The position numbers and the translations under genes are program-made. A DNA stretch of 64,000 nt, taken from Phytohabitans sp052068095 (GTDB taxonomy: Bacteria; Actinomycetota; Actinomycetes; Mycobacteriales; Micromonosporaceae). Location: assembly GCF_052068095.1 (NCBI RefSeq), contig NZ_JBQHDG010000002.1:310001-374000 (forward strand), read 5' to 3'. Below the pieces are notes generated by a model. It saw only the letters and a program-made list of their open reading frames with translations, searched no databases and was not told the origin of the DNA. Shown piece by piece: positions 16,882 to 25,085 of the stretch (position 1 is its first letter; the number at the start of each line of letters is the position of its first letter).

Positions 16882-17412
16882 ATGACCTGGGACCGGGAGC
16901 TCTTCCCCGAACCCGTGTCGCACCGGCCGGGCCCCATCATCAACGGCCACGTGGTCAAGCTCGAGGCCGGCTATCCGCGCGAGATCAAAATCGGCCAGCC
17001 CGTCCTGGTCGGCGTACTGGCCGCCGCGGCCGTGGTCCGCCTGATCCTTTCGCTGCTGCGGGCCGGCTCCGGCGGCGGCCGCAAGTGGAAAGAGCTCAAG
17101 AAGGGCCCCGAGTACCTGGTCACCCCGATGCGCGTCCGCGCCACCGACGGCGTCCTCTGCGAAATGGAAATCCACGGCCACCTGCCGCAAAGCGCACTGG
17201 AACCGCGCGACCACGTACAGGTCACGGTCCGCCGCCAGAAAGACCCGGAACTCGCCCCCCGCGTCGAAAAGATCGTCAACCTGACGACCGCTCAGCTGCT
17301 GACCCCGCACACCCCGACGCTCTGGTCCCACCTGGGCCCGGCTCTGCTGACCCAGGCCCTGCTGGGCCTGCTCGTCTTCGCCACGGTCGCCGCCTGCACG
17401 GTGATCACCTGA
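16882..17412 (+). CDS. Hypothetical protein with two membrane segments
   Basis: 176 residues. I do not recognise a family. A cytoplasm-facing or re-entrant N-terminus of about 40 residues is followed by a hydrophobic segment PVLVGVLAAAAVVRLILSLL (about 43-62), a basic linker GGGRKWKELKKGPEYLV, a folded ~70-residue domain containing VRATDGVLCEMEIHG and DHVQVTVRRQKDPE, and a C-terminal membrane helix LLTQALLGLLVFATVAACTVI. A good Shine-Dalgarno GGTAGGA lies just before the ATG. It is divergent from the Rv2629-like gene and convergent with a LacI regulator three bases beyond its stop. The soluble segment with MEIHGHLPQ might be an OB- or NfeD-like beta barrel (weak inference). Confidence 0.78.
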   Translation: MTWDRELFPEPVSHRPGPIINGHVVKLEAGYPREIKIGQPVLVGVLAAAAVVRLILSLLRAGSGGGRKWKELKKGPEYLVTPMRVRATDGVLCEMEIHGHLPQSALEPRDHVQVTVRRQKDPELAPRVEKIVNLTTAQLLTPHTPTLWSHLGPALLTQALLGLLVFATVAACTVIT

Positions 17413-17415
17413 CCG

Positions 17416-18390
17416 CTACGCCGTCTCGCGGGTGACCACATGTGAGGGGTAGGCGGTGACCGGTGGGACGCGGGCGCCGGTCAGCACCGCCGACGCCGCT
17501 CCCGCCGCGATGTGCTCCACCGGGTGGGTCGCGGTCGTCAGCGACGGCAGGCTCAGCGCGGCGAACGGGATGTCGTCGAAGCCGGCCACCGCCATGTCGC
17601 CGGGCACGTCGAGGCCTCGGGTGCGGAGCGCGGCGAGCGCGCCCAGCGCCATCGCGTCGCTGGTGGCGAAGACCGCGTCGGTGTCCGGCCAGCGGTCCAG
17701 GATCCGCTCCGCGGCCGCGCGGCCGGAGGCGGCCGTGAAGTCGCCCGGCACCAGGCGCACCGGCAGGCCCACCTCGGCCGCGGCGGCGCGGTACGCGTCG
17801 ATCGGGCGCTGGGTGCACGGCATCCACCGCGGGCCGGTGACCATGGCGACGCGGCGGCGGCCGGTGGTGTACATGTGGTGGATCATCGCGGTGGTGGCGC
17901 CGCCGTTGTCGACGTCGAACGACGGGACGTCGCGCGAGCCCACCCCGATCGACGCCACCCGGCCGGCGAGGGCGGGTGGCATGGCGGCGAACACGGCGTC
18001 CGTGGTGTTCGCGACGATCAGCCCGCGCACGCCGCGGTCCTCGGCGAGCCGGCGCAGCACCGGGCCCGGGTCGTCCACCGGCAGCCACACCAGCGAGACG
18101 CCCACGTCGTAGGGCGCGCCGGTCTCCGCGGCGGAGCGGAGCACGCGGTCCACGTACGGGTCGTCGAGCACGGCGGGGGTGGCGCCGGCGATCGCGACCA
18201 CGAGGCGGTAGCCGGCGCCGGTCTTGAGTGCGCGGGCGACCTGGTCGGGGGCGTACCCGAGTCGGTCGGCGGCGACCCGTACCCGGTCGCGGGCGGCGGG
18301 CGACGCGAAGCCGTAGCCGGCCAGGACCCGGGACGCGGTCGAGCGGGAGACACCCGCGGCGCGGGCGACGTCGTCCAACGTTGGTGCCAT
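17416..18390 (-). CDS. LacI-family transcriptional regulator
   Basis: 324 residues. The N-terminal helix-turn-helix is canonical: PTLDDVARAAGVSRSTASRVL followed by the hinge ARDRVRVAADRLGYAPDQVARALKTG. The periplasmic-binding-protein-like effector domain has RRVAMVTG, RAAAERILDRWPDTDAVFATSD and AVAGFDDIPFAAL. Such repressors release DNA when a sugar or related ligand binds. The ATG at 18390 is the natural start just before the helix-turn-helix; longer frames are rejected. A near-palindromic LacI-type operator lies between this gene and the divergent MFS gene, so it likely represses both. Confidence 0.93.
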   Translation of the reverse strand: MAPTLDDVARAAGVSRSTASRVLAGYGFASPAARDRVRVAADRLGYAPDQVARALKTGAGYRLVVAIAGATPAVLDDPYVDRVLRSAAETGAPYDVGVSLVWLPVDDPGPVLRRLAEDRGVRGLIVANTTDAVFAAMPPALAGRVASIGVGSRDVPSFDVDNGGATTAMIHHMYTTGRRRVAMVTGPRWMPCTQRPIDAYRAAAAEVGLPVRLVPGDFTAASGRAAAERILDRWPDTDAVFATSDAMALGALAALRTRGLDVPGDMAVAGFDDIPFAALSLPSLTTATHPVEHIAAGAASAVLTGARVPPVTAYPSHVVTRETA

Positions 18391-18416
18391 GAGAGAAATC
18401 ATGCACCCGCTTGAGA

Positions 18417-18430
18417 TGAGAACGCTCTCA
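18417..18430. promoter_or_regulatory. LacI-type operator between the regulator and the MFS gene
   Basis: TGAGAACGCTCTCA is one base from a perfect 14-bp palindrome with the central CG typical of LacI/GalR-family sites. It lies 27 bases from the lacI-type start and 16 bases from the MFS start, where it would block both divergent promoters. Confidence 0.7.
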
Positions 18431-18446
18431 GCGTTGTGATTCACCA

Positions 18447-19664
18447 ATGCGCCCGCAGCACCCTCGCTACGTCATCGCCGCCCGCAACGGGGTCGCCGCG
18501 GCCTTCGGCCTCAACGGACTGGCGGTCGCGACGTGGTTCGCGCGGGTGCCGGCCGCCCGTGACGCGCTCGGCCTCACCGCGGGCGAGCTCGGCCTGCTCA
18601 TGCTGAGCCTCTCCGCCGGCTCGCTGCTGGCCCTGCCACTGGCCGGCCTGATCGCGAACCGGCTCGGCACCGCCCGTACCGTCGCCGTCGCCGGCCTGGC
18701 GATGGCCGCCGGTCTGGTCGGGGCCGGCGTGGCCGCGGACGCCTGGGGTTGGGCCCCGGCGGTGGGTGCGGGGCTCTTCGCGATCGGCTTCGGCGCGGGC
18801 AGCTGCGAGGTCGCGATGAACGTCGAGGCGGCCGCCGTCGAGCGCAAGCTGGAGCGCACCATCATGCCGCGCTTCCACGCCGCCTGGAGCCTGGGCACCG
18901 TCGCCGGCGCCGGCCTGGGCGCGGCCGCCGCGCGGGCCGGCGTGCCGATCGCGGCCCACCTGGCGGTGATCGCGGTGGTAGTCGGCGCCGGCACGCTGGT
19001 GGCGGTCCGCTCCTTCCTACCGGACGAGCGGGCGGCCGCCGAGGGCGGCGCGAAGGGTGGCGGCCTGCTCGCCGCCTGGCGCGAGCCGCGCACCGTCCTC
19101 ATCGGACTGCTGGTGCTGGTGATGGCGTTCACCGAGGGCACCGCCAACGACTGGCTCGCGGTCGCGTTCGTGGACGGGCACGGCGTGAGCGAGGCGGCCG
19201 GCGCGGCGAGCTTCGGCATCTTCGTGGCCGCGATGACCGTAGGCCGCACCGCCGGCACGCTGGCGCTGGACCGCTGGGGCCGGCTCCGGGTGCTGTGGAC
19301 GACAATGGCGTTCGCCGCCGCCGGCGCCGCCGTAGCGGTGTACGCCGACTCCGTACCCCTCGCGCTCGCCGGCGTGGCCCTGTGGGGCCTCGGCGCCTGC
19401 CTCGGCTTCCCGGTCGGGATGAGCGCCGCCGCCGACGACGAGAACCGGGCGCCGGCGCGGGTGAGCGTGGTCGCGGTGATCGGCTACACCGCGTTCCTGG
19501 CCGGCCCACCGTTCGTCGGCCTGCTCGGCGACCGGGTGGGCGTGCTCCGCGCCCTGCTGGTCGTGCCCCTGCTGATCCTCCCCGCGCTAGCGCTGGTGCC
19601 CGCTCTCCGCCCACCCCGCACCCCGACACGAACCCCCGAACCCGTGAAGGCCGCCGTCGACTAG
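18447..19664 (+). CDS. MFS transporter (YbjJ-like)
   Basis: 405 residues with about 12 membrane helices, for example ELGLLMLSLSAGSLLALPLAGLI and later VSVVAVIGYTAFLAGPPFVGL. The A-motif-like loop NRLGTARTVAVAG follows helix 2. The sequence resembles the YbjJ-type MFS group whose substrates are unclear; context with a LacI-type regulator hints at sugars or nucleosides (inference). The ATG at 18447 lies just downstream of the operator. The C-terminus is a 25-residue Pro/Thr/Arg-rich tail. Past its stop the DNA enters a 696-bp gene-free repeat island. Confidence 0.88.
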   Translation: MRPQHPRYVIAARNGVAAAFGLNGLAVATWFARVPAARDALGLTAGELGLLMLSLSAGSLLALPLAGLIANRLGTARTVAVAGLAMAAGLVGAGVAADAWGWAPAVGAGLFAIGFGAGSCEVAMNVEAAAVERKLERTIMPRFHAAWSLGTVAGAGLGAAAARAGVPIAAHLAVIAVVVGAGTLVAVRSFLPDERAAAEGGAKGGGLLAAWREPRTVLIGLLVLVMAFTEGTANDWLAVAFVDGHGVSEAAGAASFGIFVAAMTVGRTAGTLALDRWGRLRVLWTTMAFAAAGAAVAVYADSVPLALAGVALWGLGACLGFPVGMSAAADDENRAPARVSVVAVIGYTAFLAGPPFVGLLGDRVGVLRALLVVPLLILPALALVPALRPPRTPTRTPEPVKAAVD

Positions 19665-19751
19665 CTTTCGGCGTCGGAGTTGCCGCGCAGTGCATAACCA
19701 TGCGACCCGTGCGCACCCTCAGAGCCCCTTCGCCGCCACCCATAAGCCAGT

Positions 19752-20340
19752 GGATCTAGAGACCTTTCGGGGTCAGGGTCGCCGCTCGTCGCGGCGTTGC
19801 TTCAAGGCAGATTTGCCCACGTCCGCGTCAGCGGCGGACCGTATGCTCCCGCGGGCACCGCTCCCGGCCGGCGGCTCGCAGCGCTCGCCGAAACCCCCGG
19901 CCGTCCACTGCCAGCTCCGCGAGACAAGCCCGAGCGGGTCTGCGCGGGGGCCTACCTGCGCCATCCTGACGCAGCGTAACCAGCCAAAGGGACCAGACTT
20001 CCCCGTCGCTTCCCGGATCGCCGATCCGGGAACAGACATTGTGGACAAACGTCGACCACCGCCTGGCGCGAGCTCCGTCACCACGCCCCCTTTCCTCCCG
20101 GCCGGTTGCGCGCAGGGTGATCGCGACCAACGGCGGACGGGTGAGGCCGCGGGAGCAACGGTCTGGACCACGACGGACATCGCGGTAGCTCAAATCTCTG
20201 TCCAAATAGGGGTCGAAGCCACCCCGACTCCGCAACCACCCACCAACAAACCGAACCAGCCGGAGACGGCCCGCCGACCCGCGCGTTCTCCGGCGGGAGC
20301 AGTGGTCCGCAGCTGACACGAACCGGGGCCATTCAAGCCT
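19752..20340. repeat. Composite repeat island 1 (inverted copies of an intergenic repeat family)
   Basis: This fills most of the 696-bp gap 19665-20360 between convergent genes; I see no supportable gene in the gap. A forward copy spans 19752-19985 (starting GGATCTAGAG, core GCGGACCGTATGCTCCCGC at 19834-19852, ending near GCGTAACCAGCC). A reverse copy spans about 20268-20340 (core complement at 20292-20310), and a partial reverse core lies at 20149-20166. Between them is a perfect actinobacterial DnaA box (complement of TTGTCCACA at 20040-20048). The forward copy is nearly identical over long blocks to the reverse copy at 31915-32122. The structure resembles a non-autonomous palindromic mobile element. 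The left 87 bp (19665-19751) show nothing recognisable. Confidence 0.75.
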
Positions 20341-20360
20341 GAGGCACCGCGTTACCCCTC

Positions 20361-21707
20361 CTACAGACGTTGCTTCTGGACCTTGCCCATGTCGTTGCGG
20401 GGCAGTTCGGGCAGGAAGCGGACTTGGCGCGGCCGTTTGTGCGCCGACAGCTGGCTGGCGACGAAGCCGATCAGCTCGTCCGCCTCCACGCCGTCCGCCA
20501 CGACGTACGCGACGATCTCCTGCCCCAGCTCGTCGTGGGGTGCGCCGACGACGGCGGCCTCGCGGACCGCGGGGTGGGCGAGCAGCGCGTTTTCCACCTC
20601 GCCGGCCCCGACGCGGTAGCCGCCGCTCTTGATGAGGTCGGTGGACGAGCGGCCGACGACGCGGTGCCAGCCGTCCGGGCCGACGGTGGCCACGTCGCCG
20701 GTGCGGAACCACCCGTCCTCCGTGTACGCGGCCGCGGTCGCGTCCGGCCGGTTCAGGTAGCCGGAGAAGAGCGTGGCGCCGCGGACCTGGAGCTCGCCCA
20801 CGGCCTCGCCGTCGTGCGGTGCCGGCGCGCCGTCCTCGCCGACCAGGCGGGTCTCGACGCCGGCGATCGGCCGGCCTACCGCGCCCGGCCGCCGTTCGCC
20901 GTCGGCGCGGGTGGCGACGGTGATGAGGGTTTCGGTCATGCCGTACCGCTCGACCAGCTCGTGCCCGGTCAGCTCGCGCAGCGCCGTGAATACCGGCACG
21001 GCAAGGGCGGCGCTGCCCGACACCAGCAGCCGCGCCGGCACCAGCGCGCGGGCCGCCGCCGGGTCGGCCGCGACGCGGTGCCAGACGGTGGGTACCCCGA
21101 AGTAGAGGGTGCCGGCGGCCGCCGCGTACGCCTCGGGGCGGGGGCGGACCGTGTGCACCAGCCGGGAGCCGGTGCGGAGGGCGCCGAGCACGCCGAGGAC
21201 GAGTCCGTGCACGTGGTACAGCGGGAGGCCGTGCACGAGCGTATCGCCGGCGGTCCAGGCCCAGGCGTCGGCGAGCCCGTCCAGGCCGGCGGCGATGGCG
21301 TCCCGGCTGAGGAGCACGCCCTTGGGCGCGCCGGTCGTGCCGCTCGTGTAGAGGACGAGCGCGGTCGCGCCGCCCGCCGGCCGCGCGGCGAACGACCCGC
21401 GCGCGTGGACGTCGACGCCGTCGAGGAGCTCAGCGCCCGCGTCGCCGAGGATGTGCGCGCGCTCCATCGGCCCCGAGTCGGGCGGGATGGGCACGACGGG
21501 GACGCCGGCGGCCAGACCGCCCACCACCGCCACGATCGTCTCCAGCGACGCGGTGGCGGTGACCGCGACGGCCGGCGCGCCGGCGACGCGGGCGGCGAGG
21601 GCGCTCGCGGCACCGGCCAGGTCGGACCAGGACATCGCGCGGTCACCGACCCGCACGGCGTCGGGACGATCTCCGAAACGCCCGGTGAGCGCGGGCAGCA
21701 GGTCCAT
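20361..21707 (-). CDS. fadD36: Acyl-CoA synthetase, FadD36-like (AMP-forming)
   Basis: 448 residues, short for an adenylate-forming ligase but the length of mycobacterial FadD36 and malonyl-CoA-type synthetases. The AMP-binding motif LVLYTSGTTGAPKGVLLS, the adenine-binding VERYGMTETLI, the hinge GWHRVVGRSSTDLIKSGGYR and the C-terminal catalytic lysine region LPRNDMGKVQKQRL are all intact. The internal run DGLADAWAWTAGDTLVHGLP closely recalls FadD36. It activates a short or branched carboxylic acid, perhaps malonate or methylmalonate, to a CoA thioester via an acyl-AMP. The ATG at 21707 leaves only 23 bp to the divergent DinB-like gene. Confidence 0.85.
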   Translation of the reverse strand: MDLLPALTGRFGDRPDAVRVGDRAMSWSDLAGAASALAARVAGAPAVAVTATASLETIVAVVGGLAAGVPVVPIPPDSGPMERAHILGDAGAELLDGVDVHARGSFAARPAGGATALVLYTSGTTGAPKGVLLSRDAIAAGLDGLADAWAWTAGDTLVHGLPLYHVHGLVLGVLGALRTGSRLVHTVRPRPEAYAAAAGTLYFGVPTVWHRVAADPAAARALVPARLLVSGSAALAVPVFTALRELTGHELVERYGMTETLITVATRADGERRPGAVGRPIAGVETRLVGEDGAPAPHDGEAVGELQVRGATLFSGYLNRPDATAAAYTEDGWFRTGDVATVGPDGWHRVVGRSSTDLIKSGGYRVGAGEVENALLAHPAVREAAVVGAPHDELGQEIVAYVVADGVEADELIGFVASQLSAHKRPRQVRFLPELPRNDMGKVQKQRL

Positions 21708-21730
21708 GCGGGACACCCTAGGCTAGGGGG

Positions 21731-22432
21731 ATGGCACGGAAACCGACCGTTGTCGACGTCGAGACCGGGCAGAAGAAGGTCTTCGCCTGGGCGGTCGACT
21801 GGCCGGGGTGGTGCCGTTCGGCCAAGACGGAGGAGGCGGCCCTCGCCGCGCTCGCCGACTACGTGCCGCGATACGCGGTGGTGGCGGAAAAGGCAGGGCT
21901 GACCTTCCCGAAGACGATCGGCGACACGTTCGAGATCCGGGAGCGGCTGCCGGGCGACGGCGGCACCGAGTTCGGGATCCCCAGCAAGATCTCGGCGGGC
22001 GACCGCGAGCCGGTGAAGGCGGCCGAGGCCACCCGCGCCGCCAAGCTGATGACCGCCGCCTGGGAGACGCTCGCCGAGGTGGCGGCGGCTTCCCCGGCCG
22101 AGCTGCGCAAGGGCCCGCGCGGCGGCGGCCGCGACCGGGACAAGATGCTCGACCACGTGGTCGGCGCCGAGCAGGCCTATGCACGGCAGGTCGGCATCAA
22201 GCACAAAACGCCCACCTTCGACGACGAGGAGGCGGTCGGCGCCCTCCGGGCCGACCTGCTGGCCCTGCTGGGCAAGCCGACCAAGGCCGGCGACGAGCCG
22301 AAGTGGCCCCACCGGTACGCGGTGCGCCGCATCGTCTGGCACGTGCTCGACCACGTGTGGGAGATGGAGGATCGGGCGGCCCCGGAGCTGGCACAACCCG
22401 AAGCTGGGCGCGCGGCGGCCGGCTCGGATTGA
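21731..22432 (+). CDS. DinB-superfamily-like protein
   Basis: 233 residues, cytoplasmic. The C-terminal half shows the DinB/YfiT four-helix pattern with spaced histidines: DKMLDHVVGAEQAYARQVG (one His) and RRIVWHVLDHVWEME (two His), which would form a metal site. The N-terminal ~95 residues, starting RKPTVVDVETGQKKVFAWAVDWPGW, resemble a small substrate-binding domain often attached in actinobacterial members. DinB-like enzymes are thiol-dependent transferases using mycothiol or bacillithiol; here that is inference. AGGGGG lies directly before the ATG. Confidence 0.78.
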   Translation: MARKPTVVDVETGQKKVFAWAVDWPGWCRSAKTEEAALAALADYVPRYAVVAEKAGLTFPKTIGDTFEIRERLPGDGGTEFGIPSKISAGDREPVKAAEATRAAKLMTAAWETLAEVAAASPAELRKGPRGGGRDRDKMLDHVVGAEQAYARQVGIKHKTPTFDDEEAVGALRADLLALLGKPTKAGDEPKWPHRYAVRRIVWHVLDHVWEMEDRAAPELAQPEAGRAAAGSD

Positions 22433-22591
22433 GCCGGCGTCCGGGGCCGAAGCGGCGGAGCGAGCCAGCCGGCAGAGTTCCACATCCCTCTTGAGGATGA
22501 GGCGTGACGGACGTCCTACCGCGCATGACGTAGCGCACAAACCAACTGGTGGTGGACGCCGAACGACGTTTCGCGAGAGATCATCGTTGTC

Positions 22592-23482
22592 ATGAGTGCG
22601 GTAGCGCTGGCCGTGATCTTCGCGATCGCGTCAGCAGCGGCGTACGCGGCGGGGGCAGTGGTGCAGGAGCGACTGGCCGCCGAAGCTGTGCGCATGCCCG
22701 TCCTGGCGCTGCTGCGCCGGGGCCGGTGGTGGTTCGCGGTGGGTCTCAACGCGGCCGGCGGCGCGCTGCACGTCGCGGCGCTCGCCTTCGGCCCGCTCTC
22801 CCTCGTGCAGCCGCTGGGCGTGCTGACGCTCGTGCTGGCCTTGCCGATGGGCGCGGCACTGGCCGGCCGGCGCGTCTCGGCCCGCCACTGGCGCGGCGCC
22901 GGATACACGGTCGCCGGCCTCGTGGTGCTCCTGTTGCTGGTGAGCCCCGCGACCGGTGCCGAGGCGCTGACCGGGCGCGACGCCACCACGCTGGCCATCG
23001 CCGCCACCGTGACCGTGGCCGTCCTGATGGCCGCCGCCCGCCTGTCCCGCCCCCTGGTCGTCCGCAGCCTGCTCAACGCCGCCGCGTCCGGCGTGGCCTT
23101 CGCGGTCGCGTCCGCGCTGACCCAGACCGTCGCGCTGCGCACCAGCGAAGACGGCCCGCTCGCCCTGCTGAGCCCGCTCGCGCTCGTGCTCGCCGCGATG
23201 GCGGTCGGCGGCCTGCTGCTCTCCCAGATGGCCTACCGCCACTCCGGCCTCGGCGCGCCGCTCGCCACCGTCACCTTGGCCAACCCGATCGCCTCGGCGG
23301 TGATCGGCATGGTGCTGCTCGGCGAACGCTTCGTGGGCGGCACCGCCGGCGCGGCCGCCGCTCTGGCCGCGGCCGCGGTCGCCGCGCTCGGCGTGGTCGC
23401 CCTCGCCCAGCCCGACCGGTCGACGCCCCCGACTCCCCCTACGCCCAATCCCACGCCGGACCGCGAGCCCGCCCTGGTCTAG
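22592..23482 (+). CDS. DMT-superfamily transporter (EamA-like)
   Basis: 296 residues with about ten hydrophobic segments in two repeats, e.g. VALAVIFAIASAAAYAAGAV at the N-terminus and GAPLATVTLANPIASAVIG in the second half, the latter carrying the typical DMT P-x-x-A pattern. A charged Pro-rich tail of about 25 residues ends the protein. Drug/metabolite transporters export small metabolites or amino acids; no substrate can be named. A strong hairpin follows the gene (23526-23555). The 159 bp before it contain no recognised feature beyond promoter space. Confidence 0.87.
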   Translation: MSAVALAVIFAIASAAAYAAGAVVQERLAAEAVRMPVLALLRRGRWWFAVGLNAAGGALHVAALAFGPLSLVQPLGVLTLVLALPMGAALAGRRVSARHWRGAGYTVAGLVVLLLLVSPATGAEALTGRDATTLAIAATVTVAVLMAAARLSRPLVVRSLLNAAASGVAFAVASALTQTVALRTSEDGPLALLSPLALVLAAMAVGGLLLSQMAYRHSGLGAPLATVTLANPIASAVIGMVLLGERFVGGTAGAAAALAAAAVAALGVVALAQPDRSTPPTPPTPNPTPDREPALV

Positions 23483-23525
23483 CTTCGGCCTCTGGATCCT
23501 CCTTGGACAAAAGATTCGGGCCTTC

Positions 23526-23555
23526 GGGGTCGGCCGCGGAGGCCGAGGTCACCCC
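23526..23555 (+). terminator. Hairpin after the DMT transporter gene, likely terminator
   Basis: TCGGCC (23530-23535) pairs with GGCCGA (23541-23546) across a five-base loop. Beyond a small bulge the stem is extended by GGGGT (23526-23530) and ACCCC (23551-23555). GC-rich hairpins without a T tract are the normal terminator form in actinomycetes. Confidence 0.5.
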
Positions 23556-23606
23556 CTACCCGGACAGTCTCTAGCCCTGGGGGGCTCGGCGTGTCAACGT
23601 AACTGC

Positions 23607-25085
23607 ATGGGCACGGAGGTGGAGCGGCACGAGTTCAGCCGGGAGGACCGTGCGCGATACCGGCGCAAGGTGCGGCAGTGCCTGGACGTGTTCGCGGAGA
23701 TGTTGCGGGAGTCGCGGTTCGAGTTCGAGCGGCCGATGACCGGGCTGGAGATCGAGCTCAACCTCGTCGACGAGCAGGCCGAGCCGGCGATGCGCAACGC
23801 CGAGGTGCTCGCCGCGATCGCCGACCCGGACTTCCAGACCGAGCTGGGGCAGTTCAACGTCGAGATCAACGTGGCGCCGCGCCGGCTGGCCGGTGACGGC
23901 ACGGCCGGCTTCGAGCGGCACGTGCGCGGCAGCCTCAACGCGGCCGAGGAGAAGGCGCGCACGGTCGGCGCGCACATGGTGATGATCGGCATCCTGCCGA
24001 CGCTCGCCCGCGAGCACCTCACGCTGGAGTCGCTCTCGGCCAACCCGCGCTACGCGCTGCTCAACGAGCAGATCTTCGCGGCCCGCGGCGAGGATCTCGA
24101 CATCCGCATCGACGGGATCGACCGGCTGGCGGTGACCGCGGACACCGTGGCGCCCGAGGCGGCGTGCACCAGCACCCAGTTTCACCTCCAGGTGAGCCCC
24201 AGCCAGTTCGCGGCGTACTGGAACGCGGCCCAGTGTGTCGCCGGCGTGCAGGTCGCGCTCGGCGCCAACGCGCCCTTCCTCTTCGGCAAGGAGCTGTGGC
24301 GGGAGACCCGCATCCCCCTGTTCGAGCAGGCCACCGACACCCGGTCCGAGGAGATCAAGGCACAGGGGGTGCGGCCGCGGGTGTGGTTCGGCGAGCGGTG
24401 GGTGACCTCGGTCTTCGACCTGTTCGAGGAAAACGTCCGCTACTTCCCCGCGCTGCTGCCGGTCTGCGAGGACGACGACCCGGCCCGGACCCTGGCCAGC
24501 GGCGACATCCCGCAGCTGACCGAGCTGCGGCTGCACAACGGCACGATCTATCGATGGAACCGCCCGGTGTACGACGTGGTCCGCGGCCGGCCCCACCTCC
24601 GGGTGGAAAACCGCGTGCTCCCGGCCGGCCCGACGGTGGTCGACACGGTGGCCAACGGAGCGTTCTACTTCGGACTCGTGCGGGCGCTCGCCGAGTCCGA
24701 CCGTCCACTGTGGTCGCAGATGTCGTTCAGCGCGGCGGAGGAAAACTTCCACGCCTGCGCCCGCCACGGCATCACCGCCACGGTCTTCTGGCCGGGCCTC
24801 GGCTACCTGCCGGTGACCGAGCTGGTGCTGCGGCGGCTGCTGCCGCTGGCCCGCGAGGGCCTGGACGCCTGGGAGGTCGACCCGGCCGAGCGCGACCGCC
24901 TGCTGACCATCATCGAGCAGCGCTGCCTGACCGGCCGCAACGGCGCGACCTGGCAGGCCGACTCCCTCCACCTGCTGGAAGACGACCACCACCTGGCGCG
25001 GCCGGACGCGCTGCGGGCCCTGCTCCAGCGCTACATCCCGCTGATGCACGAAAACACGCCCGTGCACGAGTGGCCCCTCGACTAG
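23607..25085 (+). CDS. Glutamate-cysteine ligase family (GCS2-like) protein
   Basis: 492 residues, cytoplasmic. The N-terminal FERPMTGLEIELNLVDEQAEPAM carries the metal/ATP-binding Glu pattern of carboxylate-amine ligases of the GCS2 group. Later come CTSTQFHLQVSPSQFAAYWN, the LRLHNGTIYRWNRPVYD block, and LRVENRVLPAGPTVVDTVAN, matching large actinobacterial paralogues annotated as glutamate-cysteine ligase. The expected chemistry is ATP-dependent amide bond formation with a glutamate side chain, but as actinobacteria make mycothiol rather than glutathione the product is uncertain. Its stop overlaps the convergent membrane-protein gene by four bases. Confidence 0.87.
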   Translation: MGTEVERHEFSREDRARYRRKVRQCLDVFAEMLRESRFEFERPMTGLEIELNLVDEQAEPAMRNAEVLAAIADPDFQTELGQFNVEINVAPRRLAGDGTAGFERHVRGSLNAAEEKARTVGAHMVMIGILPTLAREHLTLESLSANPRYALLNEQIFAARGEDLDIRIDGIDRLAVTADTVAPEAACTSTQFHLQVSPSQFAAYWNAAQCVAGVQVALGANAPFLFGKELWRETRIPLFEQATDTRSEEIKAQGVRPRVWFGERWVTSVFDLFEENVRYFPALLPVCEDDDPARTLASGDIPQLTELRLHNGTIYRWNRPVYDVVRGRPHLRVENRVLPAGPTVVDTVANGAFYFGLVRALAESDRPLWSQMSFSAAEENFHACARHGITATVFWPGLGYLPVTELVLRRLLPLAREGLDAWEVDPAERDRLLTIIEQRCLTGRNGATWQADSLHLLEDDHHLARPDALRALLQRYIPLMHENTPVHEWPLD

